NCBI GenBank assembly: GCA_965222335.1
Contig: OZ244944.1
Coordinates: forward strand, 3,472,001-3,536,000
Source: G965222335 sp965222335
Lineage (GTDB): Bacteria > Pseudomonadota > Gammaproteobacteria > Pseudomonadales > Halieaceae
Reading direction: 5' to 3'
DNA length: 64,000 nt
How positions within the stretch are numbered: the stretch's first letter is position 1; every line of letters begins with the position of its first letter. Positions 35,360 through 44,128 of this stretch are shown in pieces. Below the pieces are notes generated by a model. That model was not told the origin of the DNA. It made no database searches and saw only the letters and a list, made by a program, of their open reading frames with translations. The position numbers were made by a program, and so were the translations under genes.

Positions 35360-37714
35360 CTAATTCACTTCCACAATCACTTTATCGATCGAGCCGGTAA
35401 AGCGGGTCTCGTCCGGGCCATAGCCAATGCCCAGGGCAACGGGCGTTTGATTGTCGAGGCCAACATCAGCGGTTTCGTCAGCGGAGAAAATCATCGGCTG
35501 TGTTTTGCCTATCCGTCCCTCTGCGACCTTTTCACCGTCTACGTAAAGCGTGGCGTCGCCGCCCTGGCCAAGGCCGACACCGTCGTAGGCGAATTCCAGT
35601 TTGACGGTTGCTTTACCCGCCGCTAGCACGCTCGGACTTTCAATGAGGAATCTTTCCAGCCCCAGCCAGTTATACTCGTAGGCCGGTTTCCCGTCCCTGA
35701 GGTGCAGGGACCAGCCTCCGAACCGGCCGCCCTGCACGATGACTGCGCCCGTCGCGCCGCCCTCGGGAATCTGCAGTTCAGCTGTCACCGTCTTGGAGCG
35801 ATTTTTGACGTTAATGAAAGTGTTTTCAAGCATGCCTTGCATGCCTTCGTAGAGGGTCAGCTGATTCCGTCCCCCCATCAGGTCCGGTCGCCCGGCGAGC
35901 GCCGGGTTGACGCGCTCGATGGTGCGGTCATCGACGGGCAGTACCTGGTATTTCTCTGCCTCGGCGAGGAATAGCGCCTGCATCTCCTTGAGCTTGTCCG
36001 GATGCTTGTCCGCGAGGTTGTTGGCCAGGCTGAAGTCCTCGGTGACGTTATACAGGTCCCAGGTGTCCGCGGTAAGCGGCTTCTGCTTCCCGGTCTGCCA
36101 GGGCGCACGATGAATGGTGCGGGCAAACCAGCCATCGTGGTAGATCGCCCGGTTGCCGAACATTTCAAAGTACTGCGTGGTGTGGCGCTCAGGGGCATCG
36201 CCGTCATTGAAAGTGTAGGCCAGGCTGGTCCCCTCAATGGGCTTCTGGGGGGTGCCGTTGACATGTGTAGGTTCCGGCAGTCCGGCGGCCTCCAGCACCG
36301 TCGGGGCCACGTCAATAACATGGCTGAACTGGCGGCGTGCGCCGCCCCGCTCGGTGATACCGGAAGGCCAGTGTACGGCCATGCCATTGCGGGTGCCGCC
36401 AAAGTCCGAGGCTACCTGCTTGGTCCAGGTGAAGGGCGAGTCGAAGGCAACGGCCCAGCCCGCCGACATGTGTGGGAACGTCTCCTTGCTGCCCCACTTG
36501 TCCATGAGCGGCAGGAGGTCCTCGACCGTTTCCTGCACACCGTTGAAGTAGGTCATCTCGTTATACATGCCTACCATGCCGCCTTCCGCGCTAGTGCCGT
36601 TGTCACCGGCGATGTAGAAGATCAGCGTATTGTCCATCTCGCCGATCTCCTCGATGGCCGCGACAAAGCGGCCAACATGGTGGTCGGTATGGCCGACGAA
36701 GCCGGCAAAGACCTCGGCCTGTCGGGCGAAAAGCTTGCGGTGGCTTTCCGGCAGGCTGTCCCAGGCCGCGATATCCTCGGGTCGCGGGGGCAGCTGGGTA
36801 TTCGCGGGAATGATGCCCGATTTTTTCTGGCGCTCGTAACTCGTGGTGCGGACCTTGTCCCAGCCCTGGTCAAACTGGCCGTGGAATTTTTCGATCCAAT
36901 CCCGGGGCACATGATGGGGGGCATGTGTGGCGCCCGTGGCAAAATAGACGAAGAACGGCTTGTCCGGGGTCATTGATTGCTGGGCCTTGACCCAGTTTAT
37001 GGCCTGGTCTGTCATGTCCTCGGTGAAGTGGTAATTATCGCGCTTGGGCGGATTGACCTTGATCACGCCATCGTAGATCAGCGGTGCCCACTGGTCGGTT
37101 TCACCGCCGATAAAGCCGTAGAACTTATCGAAACCCTGCCGCGTTGGCCAGCGGTCAAAGGGGCCCGACACGCTGGTTTCCCAGGCCGCGGTCTCGTGCC
37201 ATTTGCCGAACGCTGCGGTACTGAAGCCGTTGAGTCTCAGCATCTCTGCAAGCGGCGCGACACTGTTCGGAATGGCGCCGGTATTACCGGGGTACGCAGT
37301 CGCGGTTTCCATAATGGAGCCCGCGTTGGCCGAGTGGTGATTACGCCCGGACTTGAGCGCCACGCGGGTGGGCGAGCACAGCGCCGTGGTGTGAAAATTC
37401 GTGTAGCGCAGGCCGCCGGTGGCGAGTTTGTCGAGCGTGGGTGTCGGTATGGGCCCCCCGAACGTGCTGGTCGCTCCGAAGCCCAGGTCGTCTATGAGAA
37501 TGATGATGACATTGGGCGCGTCCGCCGGCGCTGTCACTTCAAAGCGCGGTGGCGGTTTTGTATTGCGCACATCCAGTTCACTGTAAACGGGATATTGAGG
37601 CTCGGCGATCGGGAGTTTGGTGCGGTCAAGCGTGTAGCTTGTGGCTGTGACAGAAATGGAAGCCACACAGGTAACGGCGAAGGATAGAGTACGGATAAAG
37701 ATGTTTGCGGCCAA
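35360..37714 (-). CDS. Large arylsulfatase with C-terminal beta-rich extension
   Basis: Sulfate-ester hydrolase of 784 aa, exported (hydrophobic residues about 5-25). Canonical formylglycine motif ALCSPTRVALKSGR with C113; metal motif NVIIILIDDLGFG; THAPHHVP and GDNGTSAEGG later in the catalytic domain. From about residue 620 a beta-rich region (TVTAELQIPEGGATGAVIVQ, LYVDGEKVAEGRIG) looks like a carbohydrate-binding or lectin-like module. The start is a TTG at 37714, preceded by GAGGACACTAAC; no ATG or GTG precedes the hydrophobic core. Probably heads a transcript with the small membrane protein. Confidence 0.92.
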   Translation of the reverse strand: MAANIFIRTLSFAVTCVASISVTATSYTLDRTKLPIAEPQYPVYSELDVRNTKPPPRFEVTAPADAPNVIIILIDDLGFGATSTFGGPIPTPTLDKLATGGLRYTNFHTTALCSPTRVALKSGRNHHSANAGSIMETATAYPGNTGAIPNSVAPLAEMLRLNGFSTAAFGKWHETAAWETSVSGPFDRWPTRQGFDKFYGFIGGETDQWAPLIYDGVIKVNPPKRDNYHFTEDMTDQAINWVKAQQSMTPDKPFFVYFATGATHAPHHVPRDWIEKFHGQFDQGWDKVRTTSYERQKKSGIIPANTQLPPRPEDIAAWDSLPESHRKLFARQAEVFAGFVGHTDHHVGRFVAAIEEIGEMDNTLIFYIAGDNGTSAEGGMVGMYNEMTYFNGVQETVEDLLPLMDKWGSKETFPHMSAGWAVAFDSPFTWTKQVASDFGGTRNGMAVHWPSGITERGGARRQFSHVIDVAPTVLEAAGLPEPTHVNGTPQKPIEGTSLAYTFNDGDAPERHTTQYFEMFGNRAIYHDGWFARTIHRAPWQTGKQKPLTADTWDLYNVTEDFSLANNLADKHPDKLKEMQALFLAEAEKYQVLPVDDRTIERVNPALAGRPDLMGGRNQLTLYEGMQGMLENTFINVKNRSKTVTAELQIPEGGATGAVIVQGGRFGGWSLHLRDGKPAYEYNWLGLERFLIESPSVLAAGKATVKLEFAYDGVGLGQGGDATLYVDGEKVAEGRIGKTQPMIFSADETADVGLDNQTPVALGIGYGPDETRFTGSIDKVIVEVN

Positions 37715-37966
37715 GTTAGTGTCCTCACGAAAAAGTGGCCAGCGCCGGGAGGCGATTGGCCATGCCTGGAAAGTGCGGTCTTCGCCAGGTGTCGTCGGCC
37801 GCTCTGAAAAGCAGTCTAGTCGAATATCAAAGGAACGTTATGGATATTTCCACGGGGAGCATTTGCAAGTCCCCGGCGGTTCAATTCTTGGAGATAAATT
37901 CGGGCGGCCTGCCGCAATGGGAGGCTGCTGGGCATATTATTCGATCTGTAACCCTGTGGCTGGCGA

Positions 37967-38782
37967 TCAAAAAAACACCAGCAGCCGCGATTCGATACTT
38001 TCCCGGGGCGGGGCATCCGCGGGCGCCAGGGGGTTGGCGAAGGCAGTGTGGGCCACCCGCCGCGCTGCCCCGTCGGTTGCTGAATCAAAGGTCTTGAATA
38101 GCAGGGCCTCATCGAACTGCTGCTCGGGGAAGTAATACCAGCGGTGGTCAGGATTATCCAGCACCAGTTGCAGCTCGCCGATGCGATCCTCCGCCCGGCG
38201 CTCACTGGCGACAAAGTCACTGGGGTCGGCCGAGCTGAAATCACAGAGCGCCAGGGGGCTGTTGAGCACCGGCCCGTTGATCGATCGCCACACGTTGATA
38301 ATGGCGAAGCGACTCTGCAGACGCTGCGCTGCCTCGGCCGCCGGCAGTAAGTCGCGCAGCCGCTTCTCGGCCGATGCATCCGTGTAGTCGTTGTGTACCA
38401 CGGAGGCCGGTTCCCGGCTGGCGTGCTGGCCGCGCACCTGGCGGGAGTCCGAGCGCAGGGTATGGTCAAAAACCACGGCGGACTCGCCGCCGCTCGCCGC
38501 CAGTACCAGCGCGACAATCTCCGCGTCGTACCGGTTTTGCACTGCATCGAGCTGGTAGAAGTCGCTTACCTCGGTGGCATGGTCCACCAGGCAAAAACCC
38601 TGGTGGTCAAGGCTGGCCGGGGGTGAGAGCACCCGCGCATCGGCAATCTTGACGTCGCGTTTGTCGAATTCAGCGCCGATTTTCAGTTGCGCGTCGGCGC
38701 CGCCCCGGGAGGCAAAGTACACGGGTCGCTCCACGCCGGGCCTGAGATATTGAATCTGTGCTTGGGTATCCGCTGAAGTCAT
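37967..38782 (-). CDS. CmcJ/NvfI family oxygenase-like protein
   Basis: A 271-aa cytoplasmic protein with the pattern of the CmcJ/NvfI (AsaB-like) family, non-haem iron 2-oxoglutarate-type enzymes known mainly from cephamycin and fungal metabolite pathways: VVFDHTLRSDSR, VVHNDYTDASAEKR, RFAIINVWRSI, PLALCDFSS, YYFPEQQFDEALLFKTFDS and ARRVAHTAFANP. The start ATG at 38782 is chosen over 38827, where extra residues look unrelated. It is monocistronic, 252 bp from the large sulfatase. No other secondary-metabolite genes are nearby, so the substrate is open. Confidence 0.82.
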   Translation of the reverse strand: MTSADTQAQIQYLRPGVERPVYFASRGGADAQLKIGAEFDKRDVKIADARVLSPPASLDHQGFCLVDHATEVSDFYQLDAVQNRYDAEIVALVLAASGGESAVVFDHTLRSDSRQVRGQHASREPASVVHNDYTDASAEKRLRDLLPAAEAAQRLQSRFAIINVWRSINGPVLNSPLALCDFSSADPSDFVASERRAEDRIGELQLVLDNPDHRWYYFPEQQFDEALLFKTFDSATDGAARRVAHTAFANPLAPADAPPRESIESRLLVFF

Positions 38783-38891
38783 CCGAAAGGTCGAATTGCT
38801 GGTAGATTTGTGCTCAGTATGGACCACGTGTCTTGGGATGCAACGCCCTGAACTCGGTTAAAATCTGGCCCGAGAAACGCCGATTCGTGGA

Positions 38892-39218
38892 ATGAGAATG
38901 TCATCCAGCCCAGTAACTTATGCCACGCGCCGCCCGCAGCGCGCTCCGTGCCTGTGTTGTGGGCGCAAGATGCTACTGACCTTCCATCACCTGATCCCGC
39001 GCAAGCTGCATCGGCGACCGCGGTTTCGTAAGCACTATTCCAGGGAAGAGCTGGCGCGAGGCATCTACATATGCCGGGACTGTCACGACGCCATTCACCG
39101 CACCTACACGGAAATGGAGCTGGCACAGGAACTCGCCACGCCCGAGACGCTGGTCGCCGACCCGGACCTGGCGCGGCATTTTGCGTTTCTTTCGCGGCAG
39201 CGTCGACGCCCCGCCTAG
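38892..39218 (+). CDS. Small HNH endonuclease-like protein
   Basis: A 108-aa protein with a zinc-stabilised HNH fold: CLCCGRK, the catalytic-type TFHHLIPRKLHRR and CRDCHDAIHRTYTE. Two CxxC pairs flank the His-Asn/His site. ATGs at 38892 and 38898 are both possible. It stands alone, divergent from the CmcJ-like gene and convergent with photolyase. No restriction or phage genes are near, so its target is unclear; it may be a repair or homing-type nuclease. Confidence 0.8.
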   Translation: MRMSSSPVTYATRRPQRAPCLCCGRKMLLTFHHLIPRKLHRRPRFRKHYSREELARGIYICRDCHDAIHRTYTEMELAQELATPETLVADPDLARHFAFLSRQRRRPA

Positions 39219-39284
39219 CCTGTTGCACCTGGGCGGCCGCACCTAGGCGGCCCCACCTCGCCGGCCACACCTCGCCGGCCACAC

Positions 39285-40748
39285 CTACACGCGTCGGGAA
39301 TGGCGCCGGTCTACATGCCGATTGAGAATGCGCTCAGCCTCCGCGCGCACCGCCGGCTCCTCCCGCATCGCCCACAAGCGTTCACGCGCCTCCCGGTGAC
39401 TTTGCTGGCAATCGACGATGGGGTCGGGATATTCCTGCACCCAGGACGCGCGCTCGATGGGGGTGGCCTCCCAGGGTGCATGCAGCAGTTCATCCGGTAG
39501 GTCACGCAGTTCCGGCAGCCAGCGCCGCAGGAAGCTGCCCTCGGAATCGTGCTCCCGCGACTGCTTCACGGGGTTATAGATGCGAATCGTATTGGTGCCG
39601 GTGACCCCGGCCTGCATCTGCAGCTGGGCGTAGTGGATGCCTGGTTCGAAATCCAGGAACAGGGCCGCCAGGTGGGCGGCCGCGTCGCGCCAGTGCTGCC
39701 ACAGGTGATGGCAAAAAAAGCTCACCAGCATCGCGCGGCTGCGGAAATTAACGTAGCCCGTGTGCACCAGGCAGCGCATGCTGGCATCGATCAGGGGATA
39801 GCCGGTGCGACCTTCCCGCCACGCCGCCTGCAGGCGTTCGTTGGCTGGCCTGTCCAGTTCCCGGTAGCCTCGATTGATATCCTCGAACTCCATGCGGCAC
39901 TCCATCTCGAACTTCTGGATAAAGTGGCAGTGCCAGTGCAGGCGCGATTCGAAGGCGGCCATGGGGCGGTCCCAGCCGAAACGCTGGCGGCTTGCTTCCA
40001 GCGCCTGGTAGACCTGGCGCACGGACAGGTTGCCCCAGGCCAGGTAGGGCGACAGGCGCGAGCAGTGCTGCTGGCTTTCGTGCGGGCTGGAGATGCTGCG
40101 CTCGTAGTGGCGGCCCCGCTCGGCAAAAAAGCTCTCGAGCCATCCTGCTGCCGGCGTCGGTCCACCCTGCTGAAAGTTCGGGTCTGGCTTGAGCCAGGGC
40201 GCATCCGCGCGGCGCAGGAGCCACTGGCACGCGGTGCCCTGGGCGTCCAACTGCGCGGGCCGCAGCTTGTGCAGTGCCGGCGCGGCCTGTGTGCCGTGCA
40301 TGATGTCCCGCCAGCGCGCGTTCCAGCCCCGGCGATCCACCCGCCCCCGCTGTACCCCGTTGCTGGGGCTTTCATGCCAGGGGACGTTGTGCTGCCGGGC
40401 GAAGGCCGCCACCGCCTTGTCGCGCTCGAAGGTCGATGCCAGGCCGGTTTCCTCGTGGCTGTAGATGGCACTGATATGCAGCTCCTCGTGCAGCGCCTTT
40501 AACAGGGCGGGGAATTCCGCCTGGAACACATGGATGCGCGTGCCGAGGCCTTTTAACTGCTGGTTCAGGTCCCGCAGGGACTCACCCACGAAGCGCCAGT
40601 GGCGCGCCGCATAATGCGGATCCTGCATCAGCATGGGTTCGAAGCAGTAGACCAGCAGCACCGGCCGGCCGGCGGCAATCGCATCCGCCAGGGGCGGGTG
40701 GTCCTGCAGGCGCAGGTCGCGCTTGAACCACACCAGGGAAATGCTCAT
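39285..40748 (-). CDS. Deoxyribodipyrimidine photolyase/cryptochrome family protein
   Basis: Light-driven repair flavoprotein or cryptochrome, 487 aa. N-terminal Rossmann-like antenna domain (SISLVWFKRDLRLQDHPPL) and C-terminal helical FAD domain with SRLSPYLAWGNLSVRQVY, WHCHFIQKFEMECR, GRTGYPLIDASMRCL and FEPGIHYAQLQMQAG-like features. It is not clearly DASH type. The start ATG overlaps the stop of the upstream cho-like gene (ATGA, 4 bp), so the two repair genes are translationally coupled. Repair versus signalling function is not decidable from sequence, though the operon partner favours repair. Confidence 0.92.
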   Translation of the reverse strand: MSISLVWFKRDLRLQDHPPLADAIAAGRPVLLVYCFEPMLMQDPHYAARHWRFVGESLRDLNQQLKGLGTRIHVFQAEFPALLKALHEELHISAIYSHEETGLASTFERDKAVAAFARQHNVPWHESPSNGVQRGRVDRRGWNARWRDIMHGTQAAPALHKLRPAQLDAQGTACQWLLRRADAPWLKPDPNFQQGGPTPAAGWLESFFAERGRHYERSISSPHESQQHCSRLSPYLAWGNLSVRQVYQALEASRQRFGWDRPMAAFESRLHWHCHFIQKFEMECRMEFEDINRGYRELDRPANERLQAAWREGRTGYPLIDASMRCLVHTGYVNFRSRAMLVSFFCHHLWQHWRDAAAHLAALFLDFEPGIHYAQLQMQAGVTGTNTIRIYNPVKQSREHDSEGSFLRRWLPELRDLPDELLHAPWEATPIERASWVQEYPDPIVDCQQSHREARERLWAMREEPAVRAEAERILNRHVDRRHSRRV

Positions 40749-41653
40749 CCCGCTTGCTCGCGCCGTGGCCAGACCACCGGCTCGCCGCTGTCCAGGCGCT
40801 GCAGCTGGACACCACCTTTGCGCAACACGCTGTGCAGTATGCGGTGGGTGTCGCGATCAAACAGAAATCCGCCATCGGTTGGTGCGGCCCTGGCGATTTC
40901 CGGGGAGGCAAAGGTGCCCATGTACATCCAGTTGTGCAGCAGGTGCCATTCCTCCGCAGGCTGGCAGGAAAGCGGCGCCTCGCTGCGCTCATGCAGCAAC
41001 AGCGGGGCGGTGCTGGGCCAGGCGGTCAGGCGCCGCACAGCCAGCGCGTCCAGGAGGCGGGCATTGTGCTGTGCCGGGGTTTCCTCGCCGGTACAGGCAC
41101 CCAGGCAGCGCCGGATCTGGTGCTGGAAGCAGGGCCCGCGCCCGCGCTCCAGCTCCAGGACCCGGGGGCAGAGTGATTCGGTCCGGGCGACCACCTCCAG
41201 TGCCCGTCGAGCCTGGTAGCGGTTCGCGAACGAGCCGTAGGCCGCGCGCACATCGGGGTTATCCCGCGAAAAGCAGGTCAGCTGTGGCCTGAGGAGACCG
41301 CTATCGTCCGCCTCCAAAATGATGGACCACATCCGCCGCAGGGCGCGCTGGCGACGATTGAACATTGGCATCTGCTGCTTGATGGCGAGATTCTCCAGCA
41401 GTAGCGCGCCGGCCTCGCCGGCTGTGGGGCGGCAATCAATGGTGCCGGTGGCGTGTAGTAAGCGACGCTGACGGCTGGTGCTGCTGGATTCGGCGAAGTG
41501 GCTGCGCACACGGCTGCGAATATTGACGCTCTTGCCGACGTAGAGCACCTCGCCCCCCTGGCCCAGGAAGCGATAGATGCCGGGGCAGGGTGGCAGGTCG
41601 TCCGCAAAGTTCAGGGTATCTGTGTCAATAGCGACTTGTGGCGCCGTGGGCAT
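40745..41653 (-). CDS. cho: UvrC-like GIY-YIG endonuclease (Cho type)
   Basis: Excision-repair nuclease resembling the N-terminal half of UvrC, 302 aa (E. coli Cho 295). The GIY-YIG catalytic region is PGIYRFLGQGGEVLYVGKS followed by NIRSRVRSHF; RCLGACTG contains the paired Cys seen in the UvrC/Cho linker. The UvrC C-terminal endonuclease and helix-hairpin-helix parts are absent, so it would make only the 3' incision. It is translationally coupled to the photolyase, forming a UV-damage operon with no visible LexA box. Confidence 0.9.
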   Translation of the reverse strand: MPTAPQVAIDTDTLNFADDLPPCPGIYRFLGQGGEVLYVGKSVNIRSRVRSHFAESSSTSRQRRLLHATGTIDCRPTAGEAGALLLENLAIKQQMPMFNRRQRALRRMWSIILEADDSGLLRPQLTCFSRDNPDVRAAYGSFANRYQARRALEVVARTESLCPRVLELERGRGPCFQHQIRRCLGACTGEETPAQHNARLLDALAVRRLTAWPSTAPLLLHERSEAPLSCQPAEEWHLLHNWMYMGTFASPEIARAAPTDGGFLFDRDTHRILHSVLRKGGVQLQRLDSGEPVVWPRREQAG

Positions 41654-41726
41654 CCTTCACTGCTCTTTCGCTGGTCGGGCGGGGCAATGATAGTCAAATT
41701 GACGCCAGGACCCTTCGCAGCTGGGT

Positions 41727-42218
41727 TCAGGGCAGCATGGCCAATAAGGTCGCGTCGAGATTGAGCACCGCCAGCAAAAGGCCAACAACTAAGCCCGCCG
41801 GCAGACTGAGTACCCGGGGCAGCGGTTTCTTGCCGCTGGCGAGCGCAGGGTGCGGGGGTCTGACCCCTAGGGTGAACAGCCGATCAGAAAGCCTGTCGAC
41901 TGCGATTACGATCAGATAAAGAACGACTGCCAGAGTGACGCCGATCGCGGCCATGACCCAGGCGCCAGAGACGACCAGTTGCAGCAGCCCGTGAGCTGCT
42001 GACCCCAGCAAGGTGCCTATCGCCAGGTTGACCGCGGCGTGGAACCAGTCGCCCGCGCGCATGCTGCGCCTTTGGCCCGGTGTCGCGCTTGCCTGCTTAT
42101 CCCCGCCGACACCCGGCTGCTTATCTGCCCCCTCTTTAGCCACAAAAAACCAGACTCCCGTGGCGAAAATGATAAAGGCGCCAGTAGAGATCAGGCTTAT
42201 TACGACAAAGTCAGGCAT
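41727..42218 (-). CDS. Hypothetical membrane protein
   Basis: A 163-aa protein with about four transmembrane segments (residues about 5-27, 62-82, 88-110 and 140-160) separated by a charged segment (KEGADKQPGVGGDKQASATP). The ATG at 42218 overlaps the stop region of the dehalogenase gene by 8 bp, indicating translational coupling. A longer open frame to 42647 is the antisense-like continuation inside the dehalogenase and is discarded. Family not recognised. A GGGGTCTGACCCC palindrome lies within the coding sequence near 41853. Confidence 0.72.
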   Translation of the reverse strand: MPDFVVISLISTGAFIIFATGVWFFVAKEGADKQPGVGGDKQASATPGQRRSMRAGDWFHAAVNLAIGTLLGSAAHGLLQLVVSGAWVMAAIGVTLAVVLYLIVIAVDRLSDRLFTLGVRPPHPALASGKKPLPRVLSLPAGLVVGLLLAVLNLDATLLAMLP

Positions 42219-43116
42219 GATCTTGCCCTGCCATCCAGTCAACGACAGCTCGTGCCCAGCGCTCCCCATCCTGGTTCTGCACAAAGTGTCCGCCCCGTAG
42301 CGTGACGTGAGGCTGGCCAGCGCACCCGGGAATGGCCTGCTCGAATACGGGCCGCATTCCACCAGTGATCGGGTCGCCGTCGGAGAAGCACAAGAGCACC
42401 GGTTCATTCCATTCGCCCAGCACCCGCCAGGCGGTGCGATTGGCCTCGGACGCTGGGTCGTCCGGCCGGTCAGGCACCAGCGCGGGGAAGGCCCGTGCCC
42501 CAGCTTTATACTCTTCAGAAGGGAAGGGCGCGCGGAACGCCTGCTGCTCGGCCTCGGACAGGGAGCCCTGGCCGAAGTCATTGCAGATAAACCCGGTGTC
42601 GAATCCAGGGTCCGTCTGGCTGAACTGGCGCCAGGCTGAAAAGGCATCGCCCAGTGGCTGGTCGCCAGTGGGCAGGCCGGTATTGCCTGGAGACATGCGC
42701 GCGAAGCGCTCGGGCATATCTGTCAGTACGCGCAGGCCTATCAGCCCACCCCAGTCCTGACACACCAAAGTGATGCCCTGAAGGTCCAGCGCGGATACCC
42801 AGTCCTCGATCCAGTTCACGTGGCGCTGGTAGGTGTAGAAGTCGCGATCAGCAGGTTTGTCCGAGCGTCCGAACCCGATCAGGTCAGGCGCCAGCACCCG
42901 GTAGCCCGCGTCCAGGAATACGGGAATCATCTTGCGGTACAGATAGCTCCAGCTGGGCTCACCGTGCATGCAGAGAATGATGGGGCCCTCGCCCTCGTCG
43001 ATATAGGCCAGGCGAAGCCCGGGGGCATCCGGGTCGGATAACTCATGGTAGTGCGGCGAATACGGGAAGTCGTGCAAGCCGTCAAAGCATGACTCAGGTG
43101 TGCGCAGTATTTTCAT
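42211..43116 (-). CDS. Haloalkane dehalogenase-like alpha/beta hydrolase
   Basis: Predicted to hydrolyse carbon-halogen bonds to alcohol and halide, 301 aa from the ATG at 43116 (DhlA is 310). N-terminus ILRTPESCFDGLHDFPYSPH and HGEPSWSYLY (oxyanion and first halide-binding region) match haloalkane dehalogenase subfamily I. Nucleophile D121 is followed by Trp (CQDWGG), and the catalytic His is H277 (GGHFVQNQ). An ATG 11 codons upstream is possible but unlike known N-termini. Many marine bacteria carry such enzymes; natural substrates are usually unknown. Confidence 0.9.
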   Translation of the reverse strand: MKILRTPESCFDGLHDFPYSPHYHELSDPDAPGLRLAYIDEGEGPIILCMHGEPSWSYLYRKMIPVFLDAGYRVLAPDLIGFGRSDKPADRDFYTYQRHVNWIEDWVSALDLQGITLVCQDWGGLIGLRVLTDMPERFARMSPGNTGLPTGDQPLGDAFSAWRQFSQTDPGFDTGFICNDFGQGSLSEAEQQAFRAPFPSEEYKAGARAFPALVPDRPDDPASEANRTAWRVLGEWNEPVLLCFSDGDPITGGMRPVFEQAIPGCAGQPHVTLRGGHFVQNQDGERWARAVVDWMAGQDHA

Positions 43117-43287
43117 GTGATGGGTTTCCACGGTGGTAAAGCGAGACATTTTTTTAGAATGGACCGGGCCACGCAAACAGGCGAATCCCAATGTTGTTCT
43201 GGCGCTTTGCAGCAGTTGGACCGCGACGTTTCCGCTGTGCTTAGATAGCAGAACGCTTTACCTGTCAGTCGATCCGGAGGCACATAG

Positions 43288-43830
43288 ATGAACCAGTCTG
43301 AGCAAGCGCCACCTCGTGCCACTGCGATGCGGTCGCTCTATCGTGGAGCCGGCCTGCTGGTAGTCGGCATTGCGCTCTTCTTCGTTCCCCGCGTGCTGGA
43401 TAGCCTCTTTCTGCAGGGTGAGCCGAGGCCCGGCGAGTCTGTAGTGGAAGGGCAGGTGATTCGCGTCGTTGAGAGCGTCAACAGTAGTAGTGCCACAGGC
43501 AATAAGCCAAACCGGATCTCCTATTTTTACCGGGTGGACGGCAAAGCGTACTGCTCTGGCGGACGCGGAGTGGCCGAGCAATCCAACAGCCAGCTAATGG
43601 AAACCTGCGCTGACCAATGGGAGCAGGTGAACCGTGCAACGGTCGATGCATACGGCGCAGGCGCAAGGGTCAGAATTTTCTACGATCTGCAGAAACCATG
43701 GATATCCGAGCCCGCCCAGGCCCCACATCGGCGCACCCCGTGGGCCCTCGCGGGTTTATTCGCTCTCACCATTGCTGGTCTCGTGATCTGGACGAGTTGG
43801 CGTGGCCCCCTGGATTTCACGAGTAGTTAA
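43288..43830 (+). CDS. DUF3592-like membrane protein
   Basis: A 180-aa protein with two transmembrane segments (about 20-40 and 150-170) around an extracytoplasmic beta-rich domain (GQVIRVVESV...NRISYFYRVDGKAYCSGG...VRIFYDLQKPWIS), the layout of DUF3592 proteins. Function unknown. The start ATG follows CCGGAGGCACATAG. The stop codon runs straight into an AAGGGGTCAGACCCCTT palindrome that may act as a weak terminator. Confidence 0.75.
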   Translation: MNQSEQAPPRATAMRSLYRGAGLLVVGIALFFVPRVLDSLFLQGEPRPGESVVEGQVIRVVESVNSSSATGNKPNRISYFYRVDGKAYCSGGRGVAEQSNSQLMETCADQWEQVNRATVDAYGAGARVRIFYDLQKPWISEPAQAPHRRTPWALAGLFALTIAGLVIWTSWRGPLDFTSS

Positions 43831-43848
43831 GGGGTCAGACCCCTTTTC
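43829..43848. repeat. GGGGTCAGACCCC palindrome
   Basis: AAGGGGTCAGACCCCTTTT directly after a stop codon: a 7-bp GGGGTC / GACCCC stem with a T-run. Related copies occur at about 41853-41868 (GGGGGTCTGACCCC) and 44333-44350 (GGGGTCAGATCCC). Such palindromes are typical of REP-like families associated with Y1 transposases. Confidence 0.75.
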
Positions 43849-44128
43849 ACGCCTCGCTGTCGCGCTTCCATATGCAGCGGGAGGCTGAGCTCAATTCCGC
43901 CGGCGCGGGCCGGGCTGCTGCAGCGTTTGCCTCTGCTTCCCTGAACACGGAGACCGTGAACGCCACGCCTCCTATCATCAGCAGATGCGCCATCCAGACA
44001 TAGCTGAAATGGAAGATAGAGAGAAACGAGAGACTGAATATCATACTCCACATCCACCCCAGCGCCTGCATGATGTGGTGCTGGGACGCGAGGTCCAGGT
44101 ATCTTAAAGGGTTCTGCTGACTGTCCAT
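43847..44128 (-). CDS. Small hypothetical membrane protein
   Basis: A 93-aa protein with two hydrophobic helices (about residues 22-42 and 46-66) and a variable Ala-rich tail. No family recognised. The ATG at 44128 follows GGGAGACTGTC; a GTG at 44164 would add 12 residues and remains possible. The sequence LDLASQHHIMQALGWMWSMI looks conserved-protein-like rather than random. Convergent with the DUF3592-like gene, separated only by the palindrome. Confidence 0.6.
   Translation of the reverse strand: MDSQQNPLRYLDLASQHHIMQALGWMWSMIFSLSFLSIFHFSYVWMAHLLMIGGVAFTVSVFREAEANAAAARPAPAELSSASRCIWKRDSEA

Noticed and set aside
42219..42647. 306-aa version of the membrane protein ending at 41727
   Set aside because: The extra N-terminal part is an out-of-frame reading of the dehalogenase gene; the membrane protein starts at 42218.
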